64,000 nucleotides of DNA from Herbiconiux oxytropis (GTDB lineage Bacteria; Actinomycetota; Actinomycetes; Actinomycetales; Microbacteriaceae). Position numbers and translations under genes: made by a program. Under the pieces are notes generated by a model that saw only the letters and a program-made list of their open reading frames with translations, ran no database searches and was not told where the DNA came from. Shown here in pieces: positions 26,124 to 33,650 of this stretch. Positions within the stretch are counted from its first letter, which is position 1, and each line of letters opens with the position of its first letter. The stretch spans positions 186,001 through 250,000 of the forward strand of contig NZ_JANLCK010000003.1 of assembly GCF_024979315.1 (NCBI RefSeq), read 5' to 3'.

Positions 26124-27113
26124 TCAGTCCTCGACGAGCAGCGCGGCCACCGCGCCCCGCGGCACCACGGCCGAGCGGTCGAGTCGCCGGCGCTCGCCGA
26201 GCGCGGCAGGAAGGCGCCGCATCGCCGCGCCGAGCGAGCGGAACCGGCGGCGGAACGCGGTGCGGGCGAGGGCGGTGAGCAGCACGGGGGCGGGAGCGTG
26301 CTTCGCGGCCACGAGGATGCGATTGCGCTCGTTGTGGAAGCGGAAGAGCTCGGTGCCCGTTCCGCTCGAGGCCGCGTGCGCGTGCCGCACCGTGGCATCC
26401 GGCGCGTAGCCGATGCTCCAGCCCGCCCGGCGGAGCCGCCACGACAGGTCGGTGTCCTCGTAGTACATGAAGAGGCTCTCGTCGAAGAGCCCCACCTCGT
26501 CGAGCGCGGTGGCTCGCAGCGCACTCGCACCACCCGAGAATCCGAACGGCTCGGCGGCCGGTGTCACGGCCGAGGCCACCGGGGTCAGCCAGTCGCGGTC
26601 GCGGCCGTTGCCCGAGCGGGTGGACTCGTTGCCGGTGGAGTTCACGAGCTCGGCACCTGCGGGGTCGACCACCCAGCTGCCCCCGTCGAATCCGGTCAGC
26701 GCATGCGGAGCACGCGAGCCGGGAGCCAGCCGCCGGTAGCGCTCCCGCAGCAGGATGCGCGCCGTCACGGCACCGGCGGCCGGAGAGCTCTCGAGCGCGC
26801 CCGCGAGGGCCGCCACGAACCCGGGTTCGGCCTCGGCGTCGTTGTTGAGCAGCACGTAGGCGTCGGCCGGCACGGCTCGGATGCCCGCGTTCACTCCGGC
26901 GCCGAACCCGCCGTTGGTGGCTGCTGCGACGACGGTGTGCGCAGGATGCCGCTCCGCGAGCAGTTCGGCGGAGCCGTCACCCGAGCCGTTGTCGACGATC
27001 GTGATGACGAAGTCCACGCCCTCGAGCCCGGTCTGGTGCTCGAGCGAGGCCACCGCCGCCGAGGTGAGCTCCGGCTGGCGCCAGTTCACCACGATCGCGG
27101 AGACTCTCCGCAC
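26124..27113 (-). CDS. GT2-family glycosyltransferase (rhamnosyltransferase-like)
   Basis: GT-A protein of 329 residues: VSAIVVNWRQPELTSAAVAS at the start, IVDNGSGDGSAEL near 40-52, NGGFGAGVNAGIR, and the metal site VLLNNDAEAEPGF. SGGASALRATALDEVGLFDE and FMYYEDTDLSWRLRRAGW complete the WbbL-type signature. Its start lies two bases after the wzt stop, so it is translated with the exporter genes. Close kinship with three other GT2s in the window suggests a family expanded to build a repeat of several related linkages. Confidence 0.9.
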   Translation of the reverse strand: MRRVSAIVVNWRQPELTSAAVASLEHQTGLEGVDFVITIVDNGSGDGSAELLAERHPAHTVVAAATNGGFGAGVNAGIRAVPADAYVLLNNDAEAEPGFVAALAGALESSPAAGAVTARILLRERYRRLAPGSRAPHALTGFDGGSWVVDPAGAELVNSTGNESTRSGNGRDRDWLTPVASAVTPAAEPFGFSGGASALRATALDEVGLFDESLFMYYEDTDLSWRLRRAGWSIGYAPDATVRHAHAASSGTGTELFRFHNERNRILVAAKHAPAPVLLTALARTAFRRRFRSLGAAMRRLPAALGERRRLDRSAVVPRGAVAALLVED

Positions 27114-27115
27114 GG

Positions 27116-28315
27116 TCAGCGGCCGAGGTCTTCGAACTCGGGCACGGCGTGCACGCTGCCGACAGCGAGGTCGAAGTAGGGCACGTCGAACGAGGCGACC
27201 TGGGGCAGGTCATGCAGGTGCCGGCCTTCGACGTCCATCAGCGAGGCGTTAAGGAAGTACTTGCCGGTGCCGAAGTTGACGTTCTTCAGCGTGAACGTGA
27301 CGGTGCGCCTCTCGCGCAGTCGCGGCAGCACGAAGCCGAGCCGCTTCGACGTGGTGCCGTAGACCACCTGGCCCTGCACGTTGTCGATCTGCAGCGCCGC
27401 CATCCAGTTCTCCAGACCCTCACCGTCGTGCTCGAAGCTCATCGACACCACGAGGTCGTCGCCCGGCTGCACGGGCTCGCCGATCTCCCGGCCCTTGGCG
27501 TGCACGAAGGTGTCGACGATGCGGCCGTGCCGCACCTCCTCCTTGTGCTCGGCGGCCTCGTCGACCCGGCGCTCCTCGAGGATGTCGCGGAAGTCGCGCA
27601 CCGCCTCGTGAGGGGCTCCGTCGAACATGACCGTGCCCTTCGAGAGCAGCACGGCGCGGTCGCACAGCTCGGTGACCTGCCCGAGCGAGTGGGTGACGAG
27701 CACGATCGTGCGGCCCTCCGCCTGGAACGAGCGGATCTTGTCGAGGCACTTGCGCTGGAAGGCCTCGTCTCCCACGGCGAGCACCTCGTCGACGAGCAGC
27801 AGGTCGGGGTCGACGTGCACGGCCACCGCGAAGGCGAGCCGCACGTACATGCCCGAGGAGTAGAACTTCACCTGGGTGTCGATGAAGTCGCGGATGCCGG
27901 AGAAGTCGACGATCTCGTCGAAGTACTCGTCGGTCTGCTTGCGGCTGAGGCCGAGGATCGACGCGTTGAGGTAGACGTTCTCGCGGCCGGTCAGGTCTTG
28001 GTGGAAGCCCGCGCCGAGCTCGAGCAGGGCCGCCAGGCGGCCGCGGCGCTGCACCGAACCCGAGGTGGGCTGGATGATGCCGCCGATGGTCTTCAGGAGC
28101 GTCGACTTGCCGGAGCCGTTCGGCCCGATCAGACCGATCGTCGTGCCGGACATGATCTCGAGATCGACGTTCTTGAGAGCCCAGAAGTCCTCTTTGAACT
28201 GCTTCGAGCGGCCGGCGTTCACCAGACGTTCCTTGAGGCTCTTCTCCTTGCGGATGATGAAGCGCTTCGAGACGTCGTTCACCTGGACGACGGGGACATG
28301 ACTGACCACGATCAC
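27116..28315 (-). CDS. wzt: Polysaccharide ABC exporter ATPase with carbohydrate-binding-like C-domain
   Basis: ATP-binding subunit of a Wzm/Wzt-type exporter, 399 residues. The nucleotide-binding domain has Walker A GPNGSGKST (64-72), an ABC signature recognisable as YSSGM (152-156) and Walker B LLLVDE (172-177). From about residue 265 an extra beta-rich domain follows (SMSFEHDGEGLENWMAALQI, later FTLKNVNFGTGKYFLNASL), like the O-antigen-recognising Wzt-C domain that reads the chain end in ABC-dependent O-polysaccharide export. GTG 28315 overlaps the permease stop by four bases; GTG 28309 is a near alternative. Partner permease is the next gene upstream. Confidence 0.94.
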   Translation of the reverse strand: MIVVSHVPVVQVNDVSKRFIIRKEKSLKERLVNAGRSKQFKEDFWALKNVDLEIMSGTTIGLIGPNGSGKSTLLKTIGGIIQPTSGSVQRRGRLAALLELGAGFHQDLTGRENVYLNASILGLSRKQTDEYFDEIVDFSGIRDFIDTQVKFYSSGMYVRLAFAVAVHVDPDLLLVDEVLAVGDEAFQRKCLDKIRSFQAEGRTIVLVTHSLGQVTELCDRAVLLSKGTVMFDGAPHEAVRDFRDILEERRVDEAAEHKEEVRHGRIVDTFVHAKGREIGEPVQPGDDLVVSMSFEHDGEGLENWMAALQIDNVQGQVVYGTTSKRLGFVLPRLRERRTVTFTLKNVNFGTGKYFLNASLMDVEGRHLHDLPQVASFDVPYFDLAVGSVHAVPEFEDLGR

Positions 28316-29223
28316 AGCTCCTGTGCGAAGTCGCCCTGAAGGCGGCTGAAGACTCGTTGCGCGAAGATCAGCGCGATGATGCCGATGACTCCTGCCACCA
28401 GCATGCGGAGGGCGAGGTGGGGCAGCGGGACGCCGTTGGACGCCTCGGACCAGAACGCCTCCTGGAAGCCCAGCACCGAGAGGGTGATGGGGGAGTTGAC
28501 GTAGACCTCCAGCAGCCAGGCCGGGAGGACGTCGGCCGCCTGCTGCCACGAGTACAGGATGGGCGAGGCCCACATGAACAGCAGCAGCCCCACCTCCACG
28601 AGGTACTGGATGTCGCGCAGGTAGACGTTGAGCGCCGCGAGCAGGATGCCCACCGCGGTGCCCCAGATGAGGATCAGCACGAGTGAGGCGACACCGAACA
28701 GCAGCTGCGGTCCGAAGCTCAGCGTGCCGATGACGAGCGCCGCCACGATGAGGATGACGAACTGCACGAGGAAGTTGAACAGGGCGGAACCCACCGCGGC
28801 CAGCGGGAAGATCTCCCGCGGCAGGTAGACCTTCTTCACCAGCCCCGAGTTCGCGATGATCGATCCGGTGCCCGAACCCACGATCTCGCTGAACAGCGTG
28901 TAGACCGTGAGGCCCGCGAAGATGTAGACGGCGAAGTTCTCGATGTTGCGGGCGGCGCCGAGGAACTGACCGATCACCAGGTAGTAGATGAAGAGCTGGG
29001 TGAGCGGCTTGGCGAGGCTCCAGAGGAACCCGCCCGCGCTGTCCTTGTAGCGGGACTTGAGCTCGCGTTTGGTGAGCAGACCGAGCAGCTGACGGTGCGC
29101 CCAGATCTCCTTGACCGACTCGATCGTGCCGGTCACGCCGCCGCCGACGGCACCGGCGTGCTGCCACGGTTCGTTCAGGAGTCTGGTCGATCGCTCGGTA
29201 GGGGACTCGTCTAGTCCAGCCAT
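28312..29223 (-). CDS. wzm: Polysaccharide ABC exporter permease
   Basis: ABC-2 type permease of about 303 residues with an amphipathic N-terminus (LLTKRELKSRYKDSAGGFLW, a hallmark of Wzm/TagG/RfbA permeases) and six membrane helices. PREIFPLAAVGSALFNFLVQ is the conserved cytoplasmic-membrane junction. It exports a completed lipid-linked glycan across the membrane with the Wzt partner. The start ATG 29223 is preferred because GGAGG lies eight bases before it; a TTG at 29238 would extend the protein by five residues but uses that GGAGG as coding sequence. It lies 82 nt downstream of the GT2-GT4 fusion gene. Confidence 0.93.
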   Translation of the reverse strand: MAGLDESPTERSTRLLNEPWQHAGAVGGGVTGTIESVKEIWAHRQLLGLLTKRELKSRYKDSAGGFLWSLAKPLTQLFIYYLVIGQFLGAARNIENFAVYIFAGLTVYTLFSEIVGSGTGSIIANSGLVKKVYLPREIFPLAAVGSALFNFLVQFVILIVAALVIGTLSFGPQLLFGVASLVLILIWGTAVGILLAALNVYLRDIQYLVEVGLLLFMWASPILYSWQQAADVLPAWLLEVYVNSPITLSVLGFQEAFWSEASNGVPLPHLALRMLVAGVIGIIALIFAQRVFSRLQGDFAQEL

Positions 29224-29305
29224 GATCACGGCCTCCAAGCCACAACATACGGCAGTCGGGGAAACTGCCGCGTCTGAGGATACATGACGGTTCCCGAGGA
29301 ACCGC

Positions 29306-31870
29306 TCAGGCTTTCCCGGCCTTCCGATAGGCCAGGCGGGAGCGGATCTTGCCGCCGAGCGAGCCGAGACCGCCGTTGGTGAGGTAGTGCCTGGCGAGAG
29401 CGACGTCGCGTCGCAGGCCGTGGCGCCTCGTGGAGATGGCCTGGAACTTCTCCTCGGTGGTCACGGGCCGGGTGCGCCGCCCGCCTGCACCGAGCTCGAG
29501 CGGTGCCGAGAGCGAGCCGAGCACGCGGTCGGCGGCGGGGTGGGGGTCGCGGCAGAACGCCACGAGCGGGGCGAGGGTCCGTTCCCAGGTGAACTCCTCG
29601 CGCACGCGGGCCACGGCGGCGACGGCGGCCTTCCGCGCGGGGGCCTCGTAGAGCATCCGTTCGAGGGCCTCCGCCAGGGCGTCGACGTCGCGCTCGGCCA
29701 CCGAGACACCGAGGCCCTCCTTCTCCACGAGGTCGCCGAAGCTGTCGCCGCCCGTCGTCACGATCGGCAGACCCGCCCAGAGGTAGTCGAGAATGCGGGT
29801 GCGGAACGAGAAGGTGGTCTCGATGTGATCGAAATGGGTGCTGACGCCCACGTCGGCCTCCAGCAGGTAGTTCTGCCGGTCGTCGAGATCGACCCACGAG
29901 TCGTTGAAGAACACGTGCGTGCCGGTCAGCCCGAGTTCGGCCGCGAGCTGCCTGGTCTTCTGCACGACGGCCATCTCGGGCACGTCCGGATTCGGATGCG
30001 CGGTGCCCATGAAGAACAGGCGCACGTTCCTGCGGGTCTCGGCGAGCTTGCCGACGGCCCGCACGAGGGTGAGGGTGTCGAACCAGTTGTAGATGCCGCC
30101 GCCCCAGATGATGACCTTGTCGGCCTTGCCGATGCCGGGGACGACGCCGCGGATCGCGTCCCTGGTGTGCCGCGGGGGAGTCGAGTCGAGGCCGAACGGC
30201 GCGATCGAGATGAGCTCGTCGAGCGAGTCGTCGGCGGCGTAGTTGGCGGGGTTGATGCGGCCGAGGGCGGCGAGCTGGCCGAGCCAGAACAGGCGCTGGC
30301 GTTCGCTGGCGCAGAGGAAGAAGTCGGCGCGAGCGAGCTGCTGGTTGAGCACCTCGGTGGCCGAGCGCACGATGTTGGTCCAGCGCTCGGTGCCGAACTC
30401 GCGGCCCTGCTCGAGCTGCTCGAGATGCATCGGGTCGTAGATGTCGGCCACCACGATCTTCTCCGACTTCTGCAGCGTGGTGAAGTGGTGCAGCGCATAG
30501 CCCTGGAAGAAGATCACGTCGGCCCACTGCTCGTGCACCTTCATCTGGCGCTCGTTCTGCAGCTGCACGTGCTCGACCTCGAAGCGGTCCGAGAACCGAT
30601 TGGCGGCGTTCCAGGTGATCAGGCGCACGTCGTGCTCCGCCGAGAGGGCCTCGGAGATCTTCCAAGCGCGGAGGCCGGGGCCGGCCATCTTCTCGCCGAG
30701 AGAGTCGCCCGTGATCACGAGGATGCGCCGGCGGTCGGTGGAGGACTCGATCTCGAAGGCGTCGACCACCGCGCGGAAGCCGGACAGGTAGGAGGAGCCG
30801 CCGAGCAGCGGGTGGATCATGTTGCCGAAGAGGCGGAAGAGCTCCGCGTCGGTGCGTCGGCGGCGGCCCTGGATGTCGTCGCGCGTCACGCTCAGCGACT
30901 CCAGCTCCTCCACGAACTGGTCGAGGGCGAACAGCCCTGCGAGCGACTCCTTGGCCACGGGGGTCGTCTCGTCGAACTCGTCGGCGCCTCCGGAGAAGCG
31001 GCGGATGTCGAACAGCTGCGAGTCCAGGTCGCTCTTCGCGACGGCTCGCCGGGCGAGGAGGGCCATCGCGCCCGGGAGGAAGCGCGCGAGGTTCTCGGCG
31101 CCCAGGTTCTTGTAGAGCGTCGCGAGCGCGTTGCGCTCGAGCAGGTAGCTCTCCCGGTAGGGCCCGAAGCTGCGCATCGAGGCGTGGTGCTTGTGGAAGA
31201 CGACCGACTCCGGGGCGAAGCGCACCCGGTGGCCGAGGAGGTTGAGGCGCCAGCCCAGATCGACGTCCTCGTAGAACATGAAGAAGCGCTCGTCGAAGCC
31301 ACCCACCTCCTCGAACGTCGCGGCCCGCACGAACAGGGCCGATCCGGTGCCGTAGAGGATGTCGCGGGGCGCCTGAAAACGCTCGTCATCGGGCTGGTTC
31401 TCGTGATCCTTGTAACCCATCCCGAACCAGGTGAGGCTGCCGCCGACGAAGTCGACCACCTTGCCCTCCCAGTCGAGCACCTTGCTGCCCACCGCGGCGA
31501 CCGCGGGGCTCGTCTCGAACTGGACGACGGCTCCGCGGATCCAGCCGGGGGCGGGCTTTGCGTCGCTGTTGAGGAAGGCCACGAACTCGCCCCGGGCGCT
31601 CCGCGCACCGAGGTTGCTGCCGCCCGCGAAGCCGAGATTCTCGGCCGACTCGACGAGCTTCACGCGCGCATCGCCCGCGAAGGCCGCTCGGAGCCTGGCG
31701 AGGCTGTCGTCGCCGGATCCGTTCTCGACGACCACGATCTCGAGGTCGGTCGCAGGCCAGTCGACATCACCCAGCTGCCGCACGCATTCGATCGTGTCGT
31801 CGGCGCCGCGGTAGTTGACGACCACCACCGAGACGACCCCGGATTCTCGGACGACGCTGGATTCCTTCAT
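29306..31870 (-). CDS. GT2-GT4-type fusion glycosyltransferase
   Basis: Bifunctional 854-residue protein heading the exporter operon. Residues about 10-260 form a GT2 domain: VSVVVVNYRGADDTIECV, VVENGSGDDSLARL, AFLNSDAKPAPGW and RFFMFYEDVDLGWRL. A helical linker (about 260-360) follows. From about 365 to 720 is a GT-B domain: VITGDSLGEKMAGPGLRAW, VADIYDPMHLEQLEQG, IIWGGGIYNWFDTLTLVRAV, and TRILDYLWAGLPIVTTGGD as donor-binding segment. A basic C-terminal tail may contact the membrane. ATG 31870 has TAGGCT exactly six bases before it, so the whole operon is probably leaderless. It could make two successive linkages. Confidence 0.9.
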   Translation of the reverse strand: MKESSVVRESGVVSVVVVNYRGADDTIECVRQLGDVDWPATDLEIVVVENGSGDDSLARLRAAFAGDARVKLVESAENLGFAGGSNLGARSARGEFVAFLNSDAKPAPGWIRGAVVQFETSPAVAAVGSKVLDWEGKVVDFVGGSLTWFGMGYKDHENQPDDERFQAPRDILYGTGSALFVRAATFEEVGGFDERFFMFYEDVDLGWRLNLLGHRVRFAPESVVFHKHHASMRSFGPYRESYLLERNALATLYKNLGAENLARFLPGAMALLARRAVAKSDLDSQLFDIRRFSGGADEFDETTPVAKESLAGLFALDQFVEELESLSVTRDDIQGRRRRTDAELFRLFGNMIHPLLGGSSYLSGFRAVVDAFEIESSTDRRRILVITGDSLGEKMAGPGLRAWKISEALSAEHDVRLITWNAANRFSDRFEVEHVQLQNERQMKVHEQWADVIFFQGYALHHFTTLQKSEKIVVADIYDPMHLEQLEQGREFGTERWTNIVRSATEVLNQQLARADFFLCASERQRLFWLGQLAALGRINPANYAADDSLDELISIAPFGLDSTPPRHTRDAIRGVVPGIGKADKVIIWGGGIYNWFDTLTLVRAVGKLAETRRNVRLFFMGTAHPNPDVPEMAVVQKTRQLAAELGLTGTHVFFNDSWVDLDDRQNYLLEADVGVSTHFDHIETTFSFRTRILDYLWAGLPIVTTGGDSFGDLVEKEGLGVSVAERDVDALAEALERMLYEAPARKAAVAAVARVREEFTWERTLAPLVAFCRDPHPAADRVLGSLSAPLELGAGGRRTRPVTTEEKFQAISTRRHGLRRDVALARHYLTNGGLGSLGGKIRSRLAYRKAGKA

Positions 31871-31876
31871 CCGTTC

Positions 31877-31882
31877 AGCCTA
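31877..31882 (-). promoter_or_regulatory. -10 hexamer of leaderless exporter operon
   Basis: TAGGCT on the minus strand, six bases before ATG 31870. Faces a second leaderless promoter for the divergent lipoprotein gene 39 nt away. Confidence 0.5.
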
Positions 31883-31920
31883 TCGCCGGAGCGTCAGCGG
31901 GCCCGTTGGCCCGCCGTCCA

Positions 31921-31926
31921 TATGAT
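31921..31926 (+). promoter_or_regulatory. -10 hexamer of leaderless lipoprotein gene
   Basis: TATGAT followed by seven bases and ATG 31934. The GGAGG inside those seven bases is only one base from the ATG and cannot act as a ribosome site, favouring the leaderless reading. Confidence 0.5.
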
Positions 31927-31933
31927 CGGAGGC

Positions 31934-32461
31934 ATGGCACGAAAGACTCTCCTCCGCGCGACCGTCAGCAGCTTCATCGCCCTCGCGGCGACCGTCTCCC
32001 TGGCGGGCTGCATCGGTGGCGGGGACGTCACGCCCAGCTCGAGCCCGACCGCCACGGTCACCTCCCCGCCGTCGGCGACCCCCACCCCCACCCGGAGCGC
32101 CTCCCCCACCCCCACGGTGGCCCCCACGCCGACGCCCACCCCGTCTCCCACGGCTGCGCCCATCACGGGGGTCTCGGTCGAGATCCTCAGCACCTCGTAC
32201 GACCCCTCCGCCGGCAGCATCTCGGTGGCCGGGATCGTCGGCGACCTGGTGAGCGAGACGGGCGTCTGCATCGCCACCGCCACGCAGGACGCCGCGACCG
32301 CGAGCGCCCAGTCGCCCGGTGTCCCCGGCCCCTCGATGACCTACTGCTCCGACCTCACGATCGCGCTCCCCGCGGGAGCGGCAGGCACATGGACCGTCGA
32401 GCTCGCCTACGCCGACTCGAGCCACTCGGGCTCCGCGTCGACGAGTCTGGTGCTGGAGTAA
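31934..32461 (+). CDS. Small lipoprotein with Thr/Pro-rich linker
   Basis: A 175-residue exported protein. The signal peptide ends in the lipobox LAGC, with Cys26 as the predicted lipidation site; then GGGD, a low-complexity Ser/Thr/Pro stretch to about residue 72, and a C-terminal domain of about 100 residues (ITGVSVEILSTSYDPSAGSI) with two cysteines that may pair. The C-terminal part looks like a small beta sandwich; no family is recognised. ATG 31934 is chosen because TATGAT lies seven bases upstream; ATG 31922 overlaps that hexamer. It faces the exporter operon across a 63-nt divergent promoter region. Confidence 0.75.
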   Translation: MARKTLLRATVSSFIALAATVSLAGCIGGGDVTPSSSPTATVTSPPSATPTPTRSASPTPTVAPTPTPTPSPTAAPITGVSVEILSTSYDPSAGSISVAGIVGDLVSETGVCIATATQDAATASAQSPGVPGPSMTYCSDLTIALPAGAAGTWTVELAYADSSHSGSASTSLVLE

Positions 32462-32547
32462 CCCACTCGGCGTCCTCGCAGGCGGCCGCCGCCGTTCCTG
32501 GCTACTATGGTGGGCGTTTCCCCCTGTCCGAAAGTGCGGTAGCAGCC

Positions 32548-32811
32548 ATGGCTTCACCACTCACAGCCACCGGCGACGACGACGTCACCAACGAACTCCG
32601 CGAACTCCGTCTCGAGGTCGCTTCGCTGCGCTCGCAGCTCGCGCGGAAGAGCGCCGAGACCGACGAGTACCGGCGCCGACTGCAGGCGAGCCGCAATCAG
32701 TGCGAGCGCTACGCGTCGCAGCTGAAGGCGCTCAGGGCCTCGAGCTCGTGGTCGATCACGAGGCCGCTGCGCATGCGGCGGCGCAAGGCCCTCAACAACG
32801 GCTGGACCTGA
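32548..32811 (+). CDS. Small coiled-coil protein with GT-tail motif
   Basis: An 87-residue protein made almost entirely of a coiled coil: from about residue 14 the heptads run NELRELRLEVASLRSQL to YASQLKAL. It ends with SSSWSITRPLRMRRRK, the same short Ser-Trp-Ile/Leu-Thr-x-Pro-Leu-Arg motif often found after coiled coils at the ends of cell-surface glycosyltransferases. No catalytic domain is present. The start ATG 32548 has only a weak ribosome site; TACTAT at 32503-32508 may be the -10. It ends 3 nt before the RgpF-domain gene, so it is probably a stand-alone scaffold or assembly partner for that enzyme. Confidence 0.7.
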   Translation: MASPLTATGDDDVTNELRELRLEVASLRSQLARKSAETDEYRRRLQASRNQCERYASQLKALRASSSWSITRPLRMRRRKALNNGWT

Positions 32812-32814
32812 CGC

Positions 32815-33624
32815 ATGGGTCGACGAGTACTCGACAGCGTCCTCCCGGCCAGCTGGATCGAGTCGGAGCGCCGTGCCCTGCCCGAGACGGATCGCGTGGC
32901 GGTCGTCGCCAGCTGGGGCGCCGGCCCCGAGGTGTCGCTCTCGCTGTCGTGGATGGTCACGAGGCTCGAGGAGCAGGACTACTCGGTGGTCGTCGTGCGC
33001 GCCTCCGACGACCGCAGGCCGCTCGACTGGTCGCGCGGGCCCGCCAATGACGCGATCGTCGTGCGGAAGCCGAACATCGGCTACGACTTCGGCTCCTGGG
33101 CCACGGCCATCCAGATGTTCCCCGCCATCCGCGGCGCACAGAACGTGCTCATCACCAACGATTCCCTCGTGGGGCCGTTCTCTAGCCTCGGCCCCATGGT
33201 GGCCGACTTCGAGGGCTCGTTCTTCGACGTCTGGGGCGGCACCTGGACCAGCCAGTTCATGCCGCACCTGCAGAGCTTCCTGCTCGGCTTCAAAGGGGGA
33301 GTGCTCGAGGATCCCGCGCTCCGCCACTTCTGGAGCGAGCTGCCCGAGCAGTCGAACAAGACCGACATCATCGACAAGTACGAGCTCGGACTGAGCCGGC
33401 TCCTGCACGGCGAGGGCTTCGTGACCGGGGCCTGGTTCGACTACGAGCTCGTCGTGGAGTACACGCAGAACCCCACGATCCTGGGCTGGCGGCGACTGCT
33501 GGATCTCGGCTTCCCGTTCGTCAAGCGGGAGCTCGTGACCAACCCCAGTATTGTTGCTGATGGTCTCGATGTCCCCGCCGTGGTGGAGAAGAAATTCGGG
33601 ATCGACCCGACGACCTGGGTCTGA
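32815..33624 (+). CDS. RgpF-domain (rhamnan synthesis F-like) protein
   Basis: A 269-residue protein matching the RgpF domain found in enzymes of streptococcal rhamnose-glucose polysaccharide synthesis and related loci. Telling segments are VAVVASWGAGPEVSLSLSWM, KPNIGYDFGSWATAIQMF, VLITNDSLVGPFSSL and FFDVWGGTWTSQFMPHLQSF. It likely transfers rhamnose or another sugar in the cytoplasm. ATG 32815 follows the coiled-coil gene by three bases. The next gene carries a second, shorter RgpF domain fused to WbsX, so two RgpF modules lie side by side. Confidence 0.86.
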   Translation: MGRRVLDSVLPASWIESERRALPETDRVAVVASWGAGPEVSLSLSWMVTRLEEQDYSVVVVRASDDRRPLDWSRGPANDAIVVRKPNIGYDFGSWATAIQMFPAIRGAQNVLITNDSLVGPFSSLGPMVADFEGSFFDVWGGTWTSQFMPHLQSFLLGFKGGVLEDPALRHFWSELPEQSNKTDIIDKYELGLSRLLHGEGFVTGAWFDYELVVEYTQNPTILGWRRLLDLGFPFVKRELVTNPSIVADGLDVPAVVEKKFGIDPTTWV

Positions 33625-33650
33625 CCGGTCGCCGAGCGAGTTAGAGGCAC

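Noticed and set aside
29224-29238. TTG 29238 start for wzm
   Set aside because: It would consume the GGAGG that is ideally placed for ATG 29223.
29387-31880. Frame of over 800 codons opposite the GT2-GT4 fusion
   Set aside because: Shadow frame; only its far end (from 31934) is a real gene, the lipoprotein.
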